Below the pieces are notes generated by a model. It ran no database searches. It was not told where the DNA came from and saw only the letters and a program-made list of their open reading frames with translations. Positions 16,348-25,197 of a stretch of 64,000 nt of DNA are shown here, piece by piece. This stretch comes from Haloterrigena turkmenica DSM 5511 (GTDB taxonomy: Archaea > Halobacteriota > Halobacteria > Halobacteriales > Natrialbaceae). The translations under genes were made by a program, and so were the position numbers. Location: the NCBI RefSeq assembly GCF_000025325.1, contig NC_013743.1:1426001-1490000 (forward strand). The letters are read 5' to 3'. Each line of letters begins with the position of its first letter. Positions within the stretch are counted from its first letter, which is position 1.

Positions 16348-17508
16348 TCAGACGACCTTCACGAGCCGCGTCGTGAACCGACCGGTCCGCACCCGCAGCC
16401 AGCCCCGCAGCTCCTCGTCGATCGCCTCGTCGTCCGTGTCGACGTGCAACGCGTCGATTCCGTCGAGTTTCTCCCCCGACGCGACGACCTCGATCTCGTC
16501 CGCGCGCTCGATGACCGCCGGCGAGATCTGGTGGTTGCCGCGCCCGAAGACGAACCCCTGGCCGCCGATCGGCGAGACGACGATCGTCGCCGGCGCCTCG
16601 AGGACGTCCAGAATATCGCTTTCGGCCGCGTCGCGGGCCAGTACCTCGCCGTCGCGCCAGACGTCGACGCCCAGCGGCGACGGGTCGATCTCCAACTCTC
16701 GCTCGATCGCGCCGACGGTGCTGCCGGGGCCGAAGACGTACGTGCGCTCGCGGTCGACCTCGCGGGCGAAGCCCGCGGCCAGCGAGTCGACGCTGCCGCT
16801 CGAGACCTGCTTGCTCGACTGGACGTCGGGCGCGACGGGGACGGGGACGATCGCCTCGAGCTGCGAGCGGACCTCGCCCTCGCGGTAGGCGTCCTCGTCG
16901 ATGTCGTTGACCTCGCGATCGGCCGCGCGATCGAACTCGGCGGCGATCCGGCCCGCGTCCGCGGGCGTCACGGCGAACACCGACGAATAGATCTTGACGC
17001 CGGCGGGGACGCCGAGCATCGGCGTCTCGTCGCCCTCGCTCTCCTCGAGCACGTCGGCGACGTCGACCGCGGTGCCGTCGCCGCCGACGAACAGGACGAG
17101 GTCGACGTCGCGCTCGAGGAAAGCCCGGACGGCGGCCCGCGTGTCAGCCGCGGTCGTCTCGGCGGTCGCCGGATCGACCGGCCGCGACGTGTCGCTCGGA
17201 TCGGTATCGGCGTCCACGGAAACGGTCGCGTCGGCCAGGTCGGCGTCGTCGGCCGTCGGCTCGTAGACGACGATCGGTTCGTAGCCGGCGTCGCGGACCG
17301 CCCGCTCGCCCATGACCCCCGCCGCGGTGTAAACGGTGACCCCGGGCGCCCGCCGATGCAGCGACCGCAGCGCCTCGCGCGCCCGTTCCGGCGCCCGCGG
17401 TTCGGCCCCGCGGCGGCGCGCTTCCTCGAGTTTGCCGTCGGTTCCCTTCAGTCCGACCCGACCGCCCATTCCCGCGATCGGATTGACGACCACACCGAGC
17501 GAGTCCAT
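16348..17508 (-). CDS. ATP-NAD kinase family protein
   Basis: A 386-aa protein of the ATP-NAD/AcoX kinase superfamily. The glycine motif VVVNPIAGMGGRVGLKGTDG is at residues 7-25 and the kinase signature FVGGDGTAVDV at 140-150, followed by LGVPAGVKIYSSVFA, so nucleotide-binding residues are intact. It belongs to the COG3199-like branch, which is distinct from the main NAD kinase. The phosphate acceptor is not established for this branch. It is a single gene between two TATA-rich gaps. Confidence 0.85.
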   Translation of the reverse strand: MDSLGVVVNPIAGMGGRVGLKGTDGKLEEARRRGAEPRAPERAREALRSLHRRAPGVTVYTAAGVMGERAVRDAGYEPIVVYEPTADDADLADATVSVDADTDPSDTSRPVDPATAETTAADTRAAVRAFLERDVDLVLFVGGDGTAVDVADVLEESEGDETPMLGVPAGVKIYSSVFAVTPADAGRIAAEFDRAADREVNDIDEDAYREGEVRSQLEAIVPVPVAPDVQSSKQVSSGSVDSLAAGFAREVDRERTYVFGPGSTVGAIERELEIDPSPLGVDVWRDGEVLARDAAESDILDVLEAPATIVVSPIGGQGFVFGRGNHQISPAVIERADEIEVVASGEKLDGIDALHVDTDDEAIDEELRGWLRVRTGRFTTRLVKVV

Positions 17509-17697
17509 GGCGGACGTAGGCGAAGCCGATCAATAAGCCGTATGGTGTTTCGAGCGCGTTTCCGGCTCTCGCTGTCCCAGAACGGACCGACGGACACGCG
17601 ACGGCGCGGCTCGCGCCCGTGGACCGCGATCGAACGCGCGCCGAACGACGCGCCGATTTTCTGAAAGGTTAAGGGGGCTGGGGACGGACCGCGGAGC

Positions 17698-17823
17698 ATG
17701 GACACACTCACGCAGGTCGTGCTGGCGGAAGGTGCGGAGCTACCGATGGACGTCGTCGGCTGGGGCGCGTTAGTCCTCAGCCTCCTCGTAACGATCGTCT
17801 GGCTCGCGTACCTCTACCGGTAA
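17698..17823 (+). CDS. Small single-span membrane protein (41 aa)
   Basis: ATG 17698 opens a 41-codon frame ending TAA at 17821. Residues about 18-40 form one hydrophobic helix (VVGWGALVLSLLVTIVWLAYLYR) with a Tyr/Arg end facing the cytoplasm; the first 17 residues are polar and acidic. Coding-like codon use, a clean stop, and an upstream TTAAGG stretch about 25 bases before the ATG support a real gene. It lies between genes of opposite orientation. I recall similar tiny proteins in other haloarchaea, but no function is known. Confidence 0.65.
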   Translation: MDTLTQVVLAEGAELPMDVVGWGALVLSLLVTIVWLAYLYR

Positions 17824-17857
17824 CGCTCCCGACGGCTACCGACGGCCGATCGCCTTC

Positions 17858-18544
17858 TCACTCGGCGAGTTCGACGCGTTCGCGGAGCCACGCGGCCGCC
17901 GCGGCGACCGTCTCCTCGTCGGTCCCCTGGACGGCGAGCCGGACCGAATTGCCCGGATAGCTCCCGACGCTGACGTCGAATCGCTCACGGACGCCGGCGA
18001 TTCGGTCGAGCAGCGCGCTCTCGGGTTCGTCGGCGACGACCTCCTCGCGGTAGGTCGGCGCGCCGGCGAACTCGGATTCGATCGACTCGAACATCCGCTT
18101 CATCTCGGCCGGCACGCCGGGCAGGACGTAGATATCCTCGACGACCGCGCCCGGAGCGACCCCCTCGTCGTTGTGCAACGCCCGGGCGCCGGCAGGCAGG
18201 TCCGCCGTCCCCGCGGTCAGGTCGTCCCGCGAGTAGCCCGACTCCTCGAGCCAGGCGAGCGCCTCGGCGTGTTCCTCGAGGTCGCGCCCGAGCGCGGCGG
18301 CGACGCCCTCCATGGTGACGTCGTCGTGGGTCGGCCCGAGGCCGCCGGTGACGACGACCGCGTCGTACTCGGCGCGGTACTCGTTGACGACGCGCGCGAT
18401 ATCGCCGATCCGATCCGGGACCGTGGTGACGCGTTCCACCGAGACGCCGCGCTCGTCGAGTCGTTCGCCGAGCCAGGTGGCGTTCGTGTTTGTCGTCTGC
18501 CCGGCGAGCAGTTCGTCTCCGACCGTGACGATCGCGACGTTCAT
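17858..18544 (-). CDS. CinA/MoaB-type competence-damage protein domain
   Basis: A 228-aa protein made of one MoCF-biosynthesis-like domain, as in the N-terminal half of CinA. The start AIVTVGDELLAGQTTNTNATWLGERL, the VVVTGGLGPTHDDVTMEGVA motif near residue 66 and the VLPGVPAEMKRMFE motif near residue 143 are characteristic. The C-terminal nicotinamide-nucleotide amidase domain of bacterial CinA is missing, as is usual for archaea. In this family the domain may hydrolyse ADP-ribose. The physiological role here is open. Confidence 0.88.
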   Translation of the reverse strand: MNVAIVTVGDELLAGQTTNTNATWLGERLDERGVSVERVTTVPDRIGDIARVVNEYRAEYDAVVVTGGLGPTHDDVTMEGVAAALGRDLEEHAEALAWLEESGYSRDDLTAGTADLPAGARALHNDEGVAPGAVVEDIYVLPGVPAEMKRMFESIESEFAGAPTYREEVVADEPESALLDRIAGVRERFDVSVGSYPGNSVRLAVQGTDEETVAAAAAWLRERVELAE

Positions 18545-18697
18545 ACGGGACCGTTCGGGCCCCGGATTGAAACGAGTATCGAGGTTTCAGTCCGCGGTAG
18601 TCGGTGCATATCGGCAACCGCGGGCCGAACGTGGGCCTCGAGGAATCGTCGGCTATCGGAAAATTTCTGACGAGGAGTTGACCAGTTTAATCACCGA

Positions 18698-18743
18698 CCA
18701 GTATACAACTGGACCGGTCAGGTAACCACAAGATTCAATCTTG
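18698..18743. promoter_or_regulatory. Two palindromes ahead of an HTH gene (operator candidates)
   Basis: CCAGT-ATACA-ACTGG spans 18698-18712 and CAAGAT-TCA-ATCTTG spans 18729-18743. Both are perfect dyads within 70 bp of the ATG at 18766, and the region is AT-rich with TATAC. Such dyads fit binding sites of a dimeric winged-helix protein; autoregulation by the following gene is inference. Confidence 0.45.
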
Positions 18744-18765
18744 ATAATTCATTAGAGGATGAACG

Positions 18766-19122
18766 ATGTCTCAGAGTCGGACGGATGGAGCCGAGGCGGA
18801 TTCGACCGCGGTCCTCTCGGCGCTCGGGAATAAATACAGCGCAGAGATCCTCTGCGCCGCGGGAACACCGAAGTCGGCACAGGCCTTGAGCGAAGATATC
18901 GAGATCCCGATCGCGACGTGCTATCGGCGCATCGAGGAACTCGTCAACGCCGGACTGTTGACCTGCGAGGGCCGACAGCTCTCCGAAGAGGGGCGCCGCA
19001 CGAACATCTACCGGCGAACCTTAGACGAGATCGAGGTCGACTTCTCGAAGGATCGCCCGCAGCTCTCCCAAAAGCGTCGAACGGAGGCCAAGAACAGACT
19101 GCAAGACCAGCTCAGGGACTGA
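18766..19122 (+). CDS. Winged helix-turn-helix transcription regulator
   Basis: A 118-aa protein with an ArsR-like winged helix: STAVLSALGNKYSAEILCAAGTPKSAQALSEDIEIPIATCYRRIEELVNAGLL (about residues 13-65) followed by the wing and a polar helical tail. The recognition helix includes TCYRRIEEL, as in a group of haloarchaeal HTH proteins. Ligand-binding cysteines of metal-sensing ArsR proteins are not obvious. The 5' leader has two dyads that may be its own operators. The downstream gap to queD is 264 bp, so it is probably its own transcript. Confidence 0.85.
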   Translation: MSQSRTDGAEADSTAVLSALGNKYSAEILCAAGTPKSAQALSEDIEIPIATCYRRIEELVNAGLLTCEGRQLSEEGRRTNIYRRTLDEIEVDFSKDRPQLSQKRRTEAKNRLQDQLRD

Positions 19123-19386
19123 CTGAACCGTCTCGAGCGACCGAGGATCGACAGACCGAAAGCAGGGATGGGAGACGTCGACTGGAATCGACCGACGAGA
19201 CGAACGATCGCTTTTCCGGGCCGGCGACCGGTCAACGCGATTTTTCGGACCTCGAGTGACTGTCGCGATCTACCGTTCGAGTCGAGGCCGTGAGCGAAGC
19301 GTCCGAACGCGGGCAGTAGCGAGTCGGCCGAACCGGCGCCGTCGCCAGTCGGTCATCCTTAAGTAATCCCACGGGAATACTGCGGT

Positions 19387-19911
19387 ATGACCGAACCGTT
19401 CGACGGATCCGATCCAGCGGCCACGACCGACGATAGCGAGGCCGAACGTAGTGAGGCCTCGGCGGTAGCGAGTCGCGGACAGGACCCCGTCGTCGGCACC
19501 GAACGCGTCCTCCGAGTCGGCCACGACCGACCGATCAGGATCAGCACCGGCCATCGGATCCGCCACCACGACGGCAAGTGCGCGCGCCCGCACGGCCACA
19601 ACTACGAGGTCGCCGTCACCGTCGTCGGCGAACTCGCCGACGAGGGCTGGGTCGCCGACAAGGGAGATATTACCGACGTCATCGACGAGTGGGATCACAT
19701 GTTTCTCCTCGAGGCGGGCGATCCGCTGATCGAGGCCTTCGAGGCGTCGGGCGACAGCGATGCGGTCGTCGTCCTCGAGCACCCGCCGACCGCGGAGGTG
19801 ATGAGCGTGCTCTTAGAGCGAAAGCTCCTGGCCGCACTCCCCGAAACCGTCTCCGACGTGCGGGTACAGGTCAACGAGACCAGCGAACTCTGCGGGGGCG
19901 GCCGATTCTGA
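19387..19911 (+). CDS. queD: 6-carboxytetrahydropterin synthase QueD-like
   Basis: A 174-aa enzyme of the 6-pyruvoyl/6-carboxy-tetrahydropterin synthase family, the second step from GTP to preQ0. Zinc and catalytic residues are visible: His56 in STGHRIRHH, Cys65 and the HGH pair His69/His71 in KCARPHGHNYEV. An acidic extension of about 45 residues precedes the domain. It is the first gene of queD-queE-queC, with queE starting one base after its stop. In archaea preQ0 is used to make archaeosine at position 15 of tRNA. Confidence 0.93.
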   Translation: MTEPFDGSDPAATTDDSEAERSEASAVASRGQDPVVGTERVLRVGHDRPIRISTGHRIRHHDGKCARPHGHNYEVAVTVVGELADEGWVADKGDITDVIDEWDHMFLLEAGDPLIEAFEASGDSDAVVVLEHPPTAEVMSVLLERKLLAALPETVSDVRVQVNETSELCGGGRF

Positions 19912-19912
19912 G

Positions 19913-20737
19913 ATGCCGGTCTCCGATTCCGTCGACCGCGACGGTGAGGGCGAGGGCGCTGGCGCTCGAGACGGTGCGGGGACTCACGGTGAGCGTCCCG
20001 ACGACGGCCTCCCGATCAACGAGCTGTTCTACTCGCTGCAGGGCGAGGGCACTCTCGCCGGCGTCCCGTCGGTGTTCGTCCGCACGAGCGGCTGTAACCT
20101 CCGGTGTTGGTTCTGTGACTCCTATCACACCTCCTGGGAGCCGACCCACGCGTGGCTCGGCCTCGAGGAGATCCTCGCCGAGATCGAGAGCCACGACGCC
20201 GACCACGTCGTGCTCACGGGCGGCGAGCCCCTGATCCACGAGGAGAGCGTCGCCCTCCTCGAGGCGCTCGACGATCGCGGCTACCACACCACCGTCGAGA
20301 CCAACGGGACGATCAATCGCGACGCGCCGATCGACCTCGCCTCGATCAGCCCGAAACTCGAGAGCAGCACGCCGACGCCGGAGCGCGCGCCGGACGACGC
20401 CGACGAAGCCGACGCGGAGCGGTGGGCCGAGCGCCACGAGCGCGACCGGATCGACCTCGAGGCGCTCGCTGCACTGGTCGAGGACTACGAGTTCCAGCTG
20501 AAGTTCGTCGTCACCGACGGCGACGATCTGCCGGAGATCCTCGACCTGCTCGCGGAGCTCCGCGGCGTCGCCGACGCGCCGATCCGCGACGACGACGTGC
20601 TCTTGATGCCCGAGGGCGCGACGCGCGAGCGCCTCGCGGAGACCCGCACCCGCGTCGCCGAGCTCGCGATGGAGCACGGCTTCCGGTACACCCCGCGGCT
20701 CCACGTCGACCTCTGGAACGACGCGCCCGAGACGTAG
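19913..20737 (+). CDS. queE: 7-carboxy-7-deazaguanine synthase
   Basis: Radical SAM enzyme of 274 aa that contracts the pterin ring to 7-carboxy-7-deazaguanine. The [4Fe-4S] motif is CNLRCWFC (Cys61, Cys65, Cys68), the usual C-x3-C-x2-C. NELFYSLQGEGTLAGVPSVFVRTSG before it and LTGGEPLIHE, VETNGT and ISPKL after it are QueE signatures. There is an acidic insert near residues 145-170. It starts one base after the queD stop (19911) and ends 32 bp before queC, so the three genes surely share a transcript. Confidence 0.95.
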   Translation: MPVSDSVDRDGEGEGAGARDGAGTHGERPDDGLPINELFYSLQGEGTLAGVPSVFVRTSGCNLRCWFCDSYHTSWEPTHAWLGLEEILAEIESHDADHVVLTGGEPLIHEESVALLEALDDRGYHTTVETNGTINRDAPIDLASISPKLESSTPTPERAPDDADEADAERWAERHERDRIDLEALAALVEDYEFQLKFVVTDGDDLPEILDLLAELRGVADAPIRDDDVLLMPEGATRERLAETRTRVAELAMEHGFRYTPRLHVDLWNDAPET

Positions 20738-20769
20738 CAACCGACGACCGTTCGACCACCAGCACTACG

Positions 20770-21501
20770 ATGACCGACGCGAACACCGCGACTGACGACG
20801 ACGAATCGACCAAGAAACGCGCCGTCATCCTCCTCTCAGGAGGTATGGACAGCGCCACCGCCGCCTACGAGGCCCGCGACCGGGGGTACGAGCTCTACGC
20901 CCTGCACACCTCCTACGGACAGCGCACCGAGGACCGCGAACTCGAGTGCGCCCGCCGACTCGCCGACGAACTCGACGCGGCCGACTTTCTACAGATCGAG
21001 ACCGGTCACCTCTCGGCGATCGGCGCCTCGAGTCTCACCGACGACGAGATGGCCGTCGCGGACGCGGACATGGAGAGCGACGAGATCCCCACCTCGTACG
21101 TCCCCTTCCGGAACGCGAACCTGCTCGCGATGGCGGTCTCCTACGCCGAAGCCAACGACTGCGAGGCCGTCTTCATCGGCGCTCACAGCGAGGACTTCTC
21201 GGGGTATCCGGACTGCCGGCCCGAATTCTTCGAGGCCTTCGAGAACGTGGTCGACGTCGGGACGAAACCCGAGACCGATATTTCGATCGAGGCGCCGTTC
21301 GTCGAGTGGTCGAAAACGGATATCGCCGAGCGCGGCGTCGACCTCGAGGTCCCGTACGAACACACGTGGAGCTGTTACCGCGAGAACGAGCCCGCTTGCG
21401 GCACCTGTGACGCCTGTGCGTTCCGCCTGCAGGCGTTCCAGAACGTCGGCGTCCGCGATCCGATCGAGTACGCCGAGCGGCCCGACTACGCCGCGGAGTA
21501 G
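20770..21501 (+). CDS. queC: 7-cyano-7-deazaguanine synthase
   Basis: ATP-dependent enzyme of 243 aa that converts the carboxylate to the nitrile preQ0. The PP-loop SGGMDS is at residues 23-28; the HTSYGQRTEDRELECAR stretch follows. The zinc-binding cysteines are in CYRENEPACGTCDAC (Cys202, 210, 213, 216). All key residues are present and length is normal. It is the last gene of the que operon. preQ0 would then feed the archaeosine tRNA-guanine transglycosylase, which is not in this window. Confidence 0.95.
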   Translation: MTDANTATDDDESTKKRAVILLSGGMDSATAAYEARDRGYELYALHTSYGQRTEDRELECARRLADELDAADFLQIETGHLSAIGASSLTDDEMAVADADMESDEIPTSYVPFRNANLLAMAVSYAEANDCEAVFIGAHSEDFSGYPDCRPEFFEAFENVVDVGTKPETDISIEAPFVEWSKTDIAERGVDLEVPYEHTWSCYRENEPACGTCDACAFRLQAFQNVGVRDPIEYAERPDYAAE

Positions 21502-21517
21502 CCGCAACCGGGGACGC

Positions 21518-22933
21518 TCAGTCCCCTCCGTTCGCGACTCGACGGCCCACGGCCGCGAGCGCGAGGACGCCGCTGACGATTCCCGTCCCGACGGTGAATC
21601 CCGGCGCGCCTTCGCCGTCGGAGCCCTCGTCGTCCGCGGATGGTTCGCCGTTGTCCGCGGATGGATTGCCGTCGTCCGCAGATGGATCGCCGTCGTCCGC
21701 GGATGGTTCGCCGTCGTCCGCGGATGGTTCGCCGTCGTCCTCCGATCGGATCGCGACCAGTCGGTCGCCGCTCGCGTAGACCGTTCCGTCGACGACGGCG
21801 AGCTGGCTCGGTTCGAAGTCGGTCTCGAGGCGCCACAGCGGGTCGCCGCCGTCGCGATCGAACGCGACCGCGCCGGACTCGCCGTCGTCCGCGACGGCGG
21901 CGAAGACCGCGCCGTCGCCGACGATCACGTCCTCGATAGTCGCGGCGTCGGCCGCGGACCGCCACTCGTCAGCGCCGGAGGCTCTATCGTAGCCCACGAC
22001 GACCTCCCGGTCGGACGACGCCGCGTCGTCGACCGCGTAGAGTCGATCGGCCGCGAGCGCGGCCGGTGAGTAGGTCGGCACCGTCGCTCGCTCGTCACCG
22101 TTGCCGGCGTCGTAGACCGCGACGGCGTCGTCCTTGACGACTGCGACGGCGTCGCCGTGGGCCATCGGACGACCGGAGAACGTGTCCGCGGCCCAGTCGT
22201 CGACCCGGTCGGCCCAGCGGGCCGCGCCGGAGTCGAGTTCCCGGGCGAACAGCTGGTTGTTGCTCACGGCAAAGACCGCGCCGTCGCCGACGGCGACGGG
22301 GTCTCGCTGGAGCGGATCGCCGCGCTCGCCGCCGTCGACAGTCACCGGTTCGGGGTCGAATCGCCACTCCCTCGTCCCGTCCCGCGCGTCGAAGGCGAAC
22401 AGGCTCCCGTCGGCGACGACGAGCACCAGGTCCTCCCCGACCACCGGCGTCCGGTTGGTCTCGTATCCGATCCCGGATTCCTGCCAGCGACGTTCCCCGT
22501 CGGCCGCCTCGAGGGCGGTGATCGACGCGGTATCGCCCGCGGTCGTCACATATACCGCGTCGTGATCGGCGGCCGGCGCGCCCACCGCGGCGACCGCCGA
22601 ACCGTCGACCGTGACCTCCGTGATCCACTCCTCGTCGCCGTTTGCCGCGTCGTACGCGGCCACGCGACCGTCGTCGGTGACCAAAAAGAGGCGGTCGCCG
22701 GCGGCGGCGAAACGGCCGCCGCGTTCGACCGTCCAGTCGATCGCCACCGGCGGTTCGGGGCCGGCCGTCTCGGGAGCGGCGGCGCTGCTGTCTGCGTCCC
22801 CGTACCGGGTCGGCCAGTCGGCCGGGGCCGACGCGTCGGTCGATCGGGCGGCACCGGTTTCCGAAGCCGCTGCCCCGGTCGCCACCGCGACGCCGACGTA
22901 CTTCAACACGTCTCGTCGGTCGTACTCGGTCAT
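21518..22933 (-). CDS. Exported PQQ-type beta-propeller protein with PGF-CTERM
   Basis: A 471-aa secreted protein. The N-terminus DRRDVLKYVGVAVATGAAA is a Tat-like signal. The body is a beta-propeller of repeated units of the PQQ/YncE kind (GDRLFLVTDDGRVAAYDAANGDEEW, DGSLFAFDARDGTREWRF and others). An acidic linker of five 7-residue repeats (DDGEPSA type, about residues 398-432) leads to the C-terminal sorting signal: PGF near residue 444, a hydrophobic segment, and a short GRR tail. That pattern is the PGF-CTERM signal cut by archaeosortase A, so the protein is probably lipid-anchored at the surface. It is convergent with queC, 16 bp away. Function unknown. Confidence 0.85.
   Translation of the reverse strand: MTEYDRRDVLKYVGVAVATGAAASETGAARSTDASAPADWPTRYGDADSSAAAPETAGPEPPVAIDWTVERGGRFAAAGDRLFLVTDDGRVAAYDAANGDEEWITEVTVDGSAVAAVGAPAADHDAVYVTTAGDTASITALEAADGERRWQESGIGYETNRTPVVGEDLVLVVADGSLFAFDARDGTREWRFDPEPVTVDGGERGDPLQRDPVAVGDGAVFAVSNNQLFARELDSGAARWADRVDDWAADTFSGRPMAHGDAVAVVKDDAVAVYDAGNGDERATVPTYSPAALAADRLYAVDDAASSDREVVVGYDRASGADEWRSAADAATIEDVIVGDGAVFAAVADDGESGAVAFDRDGGDPLWRLETDFEPSQLAVVDGTVYASGDRLVAIRSEDDGEPSADDGEPSADDGDPSADDGNPSADNGEPSADDEGSDGEGAPGFTVGTGIVSGVLALAAVGRRVANGGD
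21632..21736. repeat. Five tandem 21-bp repeats inside the PGF-CTERM gene
   Basis: Five in-frame units of GTCCGCGGATGGTTCGCCGT-like sequence start at 21632, 21653, 21674, 21695 and 21716. On the coding strand they encode (D/N)DG(E/D/N)PSA. The last two copies are identical at the DNA level, suggesting recent slippage. They form the flexible acidic spacer before the membrane anchor. Confidence 0.92.
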
Positions 22934-23060
22934 ACCTACCGAGGCGGTGATGCCGATCCCTGTTACTTATTCCTCCGGTAGAACCGTTGCAGCCCGACAA
23001 TACGGGGCATGAAGTGGTTCGATCAGTGAAAAGATCTATGAGTCGATAGGTAGCTGCGAC

Positions 23061-24284
23061 CTACCACGCCGCCTCGAGGATCCCCTCGATCTCCTCGACG
23101 GAGGGGGCCAGTCCGGGCGGCGCGTTCGCCATGAACGAGTCCTCGAGGATCGCCTCCGCGACGGCGGTGAACTCCTCGGGCCGCGGGCCGTCGACCTCGC
23201 GCAACTGCGCGGGGAGGTCGAGTCCGTCCCGAATCTCCGCGACCGCCTCGACGACCGCCGCGCCGTGATCCGCGGCGTCGCCGACACCGAGCGCGGTCGC
23301 GAGCATCCCCGCCCGCGCGTCCACGTCCTCCCGCTCGAAGAGATACTCGAGGACGTGCGGGACGACGATCCCGTGGGCGGCCCCCTGCTGGACGTCGTAC
23401 GTTCGCGTCAGCCCGTGGCCGAAGGCGTGGACGATCGAGAGCGTCGTCTCGCCGGGCCGAGAGATACCGTACTGGACGAGGACGATCCCCTCGAGGAGCG
23501 TCTCGAAGGTCCCCACGTCTCGGTCGCCGTCACCGAACGCGCGGAGACCGTCCTCGAGTTTCTCGAGGCCGTGTCTGGCCGTCGCGTCGGTCACGGGCGT
23601 CGCGTTGGCGGCGTAGAGCGTCTCGATGCCCTTGTCGAAGCCGTTCATCGCCGAGCCAGCGAGGATCGAGTCCGGCGTGGTCGCGACCAGTTCGGGGTCG
23701 TAGACCGCCGCCGCGGGCATCAGGTCGGGGTGGGAGACGCCGCCGCTGGCCGGCTCGTCGACGGGCCCTTCGTCGGGATCGGCGGTGACGCCGGCGACCG
23801 ACGAGAGGTCCGCGCCCGCGAGCGTCGTCGGCACCGTGACGATCGGCACCAGCCCTTCGTCGGGGACGGGAAGCGTCCCTGTTTCGGCGAGTTCCCGGCC
23901 GGCGGCCGCCGGACCGTAGCCGTTGGCCGCGAGAACGCTGATGATCGTCGCGACATCGAGGCTACTGCCACCACCGACGCTCACGATTGCGTCGGCATCC
24001 TCGGCCTCGAGGCGGTCGCGCCCCGCCAGCGCCGTCGAGAGCCGCTTCGCCGCCGACGTCTCGTCGAACACGCCGGCCAGCCGCTCTCCCAGCCCCGATC
24101 TCACCGGTTCGATTACCGTCGGCGTCGCCCCCACCGTCGAACCGCAGACGAGCAGCGCGCGCTCGAGACCCAGCGCCTCGAGTTCGGCCTCGAGGTCGTC
24201 GACGCTACCGGCGCCGAAGCGGATCGTCGCCGGGTCGTAGTCGAAACGGAACGACGGCTCGCGGTCGCTCGAATGAGAACGCAT
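23061..24284 (-). CDS. Iron-containing alcohol dehydrogenase family protein
   Basis: Group III dehydrogenase of 407 aa. The NAD(P)-binding region contains IVSVGGGSSLDVATIISVLAANG near residue 103. Metal ligands are visible as Asp in NGFDKGIE (about residue 219) and His in IVHAFGHGL and GAAHGIVVPH. Members oxidise or reduce alcohols, aldehydes or maleylacetate; the substrate cannot be read. The start ATG 24284 gives a 12-residue polar lead. It is a single gene, followed by a short gap to the beta-propeller gene. Confidence 0.9.
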   Translation of the reverse strand: MRSHSSDREPSFRFDYDPATIRFGAGSVDDLEAELEALGLERALLVCGSTVGATPTVIEPVRSGLGERLAGVFDETSAAKRLSTALAGRDRLEAEDADAIVSVGGGSSLDVATIISVLAANGYGPAAAGRELAETGTLPVPDEGLVPIVTVPTTLAGADLSSVAGVTADPDEGPVDEPASGGVSHPDLMPAAAVYDPELVATTPDSILAGSAMNGFDKGIETLYAANATPVTDATARHGLEKLEDGLRAFGDGDRDVGTFETLLEGIVLVQYGISRPGETTLSIVHAFGHGLTRTYDVQQGAAHGIVVPHVLEYLFEREDVDARAGMLATALGVGDAADHGAAVVEAVAEIRDGLDLPAQLREVDGPRPEEFTAVAEAILEDSFMANAPPGLAPSVEEIEGILEAAW

Positions 24285-24416
24285 GGACGGCCGTACGGAC
24301 CGCGGGCTGTTAAAAGCGAGAGCAGCGGTGATCCAGTAGCGAGGTGTCGGTTCGGAATCGGTTCGCCGGTCCGTTCGAGTCTGACGTCTCCGTTCACCGT
24401 CGCGAGACTCGCGGCG

Positions 24417-25055
24417 TCAGTGACCGACGCCGAGGTACGTGTGGACCGCCTCCTCGTTTTCCAGTTCGTCGACGAACGCGACGGCGAAGTCCTCCATCGA
24501 GATGTAGCTCTCGCCGTTCTCGTCGGCGACGAGCCGTCGGTCCGCGGTTCGGTACTCGCCCGTTCGCTCGCCGGGCTCGATCACCGCTGCCGGCCCGAGG
24601 TAGGTCCACCGGAGGTCGTTGGCCTCGCCGATGACCCCGTACGCGTCGATGGCCGCCTGCGCGAGAGGCTCGAGTTCGTTCGGGAACTCTTCGGTCTCGA
24701 TGAGCATCGTCTCCGGGTCGACGCGCAGGCCGCCCGCGCCGCCGGTCCAGACCAGGCGGTCGGTGTCCGTCCGCTGGAGTCCCTCGACGACCGCTTCGGC
24801 CATCTCGACGAGGACGTCGACGTCCGCGTCGTCCGACGGGCCGAGCGCCGACGCGACGGCGTCGTGATCCGCCGCGAGAGACGCAATTTCATCCGCATCA
24901 GTCGCGTCGGCGGCGACCGCGCCGAAGTCGGGGTCGTCGATCCCGTCGATCTCGCCGCTGCGGGACGTCCCCGTCACCTCGTGGCCGCGCTCGAGGAGTT
25001 CGGTCGCGATTCGTCGCCCGATTCGTCCGCTCGCACCGAGTAGGAGTACGTTCAT
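24417..25055 (-). CDS. NAD(P)-binding atypical SDR / NAD(P)H-binding protein
   Basis: A 212-aa Rossmann-fold protein of the atypical short-chain dehydrogenase (NmrA/SDR_a5-like) group. The dinucleotide motif is MNVLLLGASGRIGRRIA at the extreme N-terminus; VTGTSRSGEIDG and DHDAVASALGP are typical strands. Enzymes of this kind act as quinone or flavin reductases, or as redox sensors. It is divergent from an HxlR regulator 142 bp away, a very common arrangement in which the regulator controls the reductase. Confidence 0.85.
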   Translation of the reverse strand: MNVLLLGASGRIGRRIATELLERGHEVTGTSRSGEIDGIDDPDFGAVAADATDADEIASLAADHDAVASALGPSDDADVDVLVEMAEAVVEGLQRTDTDRLVWTGGAGGLRVDPETMLIETEEFPNELEPLAQAAIDAYGVIGEANDLRWTYLGPAAVIEPGERTGEYRTADRRLVADENGESYISMEDFAVAFVDELENEEAVHTYLGVGH

Positions 25056-25197
25056 GATCGTGCGTTAGGTGATTTCGCCGGTGGTCGGCACGCGATACGC
25101 AGATGAGCAGCCAGACGGCCGGTTACATCACCATACCTGCTGTTGGGACGTAACTGTGATATAGTTCAGCGAACGTCGGTATGAGCAAGTCACACCG

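Noticed and set aside
21632-21736. Regular 21-bp repeats considered as a CRISPR array
   Set aside because: The repeats are directly tandem without spacers and keep a reading frame inside a gene. No cas genes or true CRISPR array is seen anywhere in the window.
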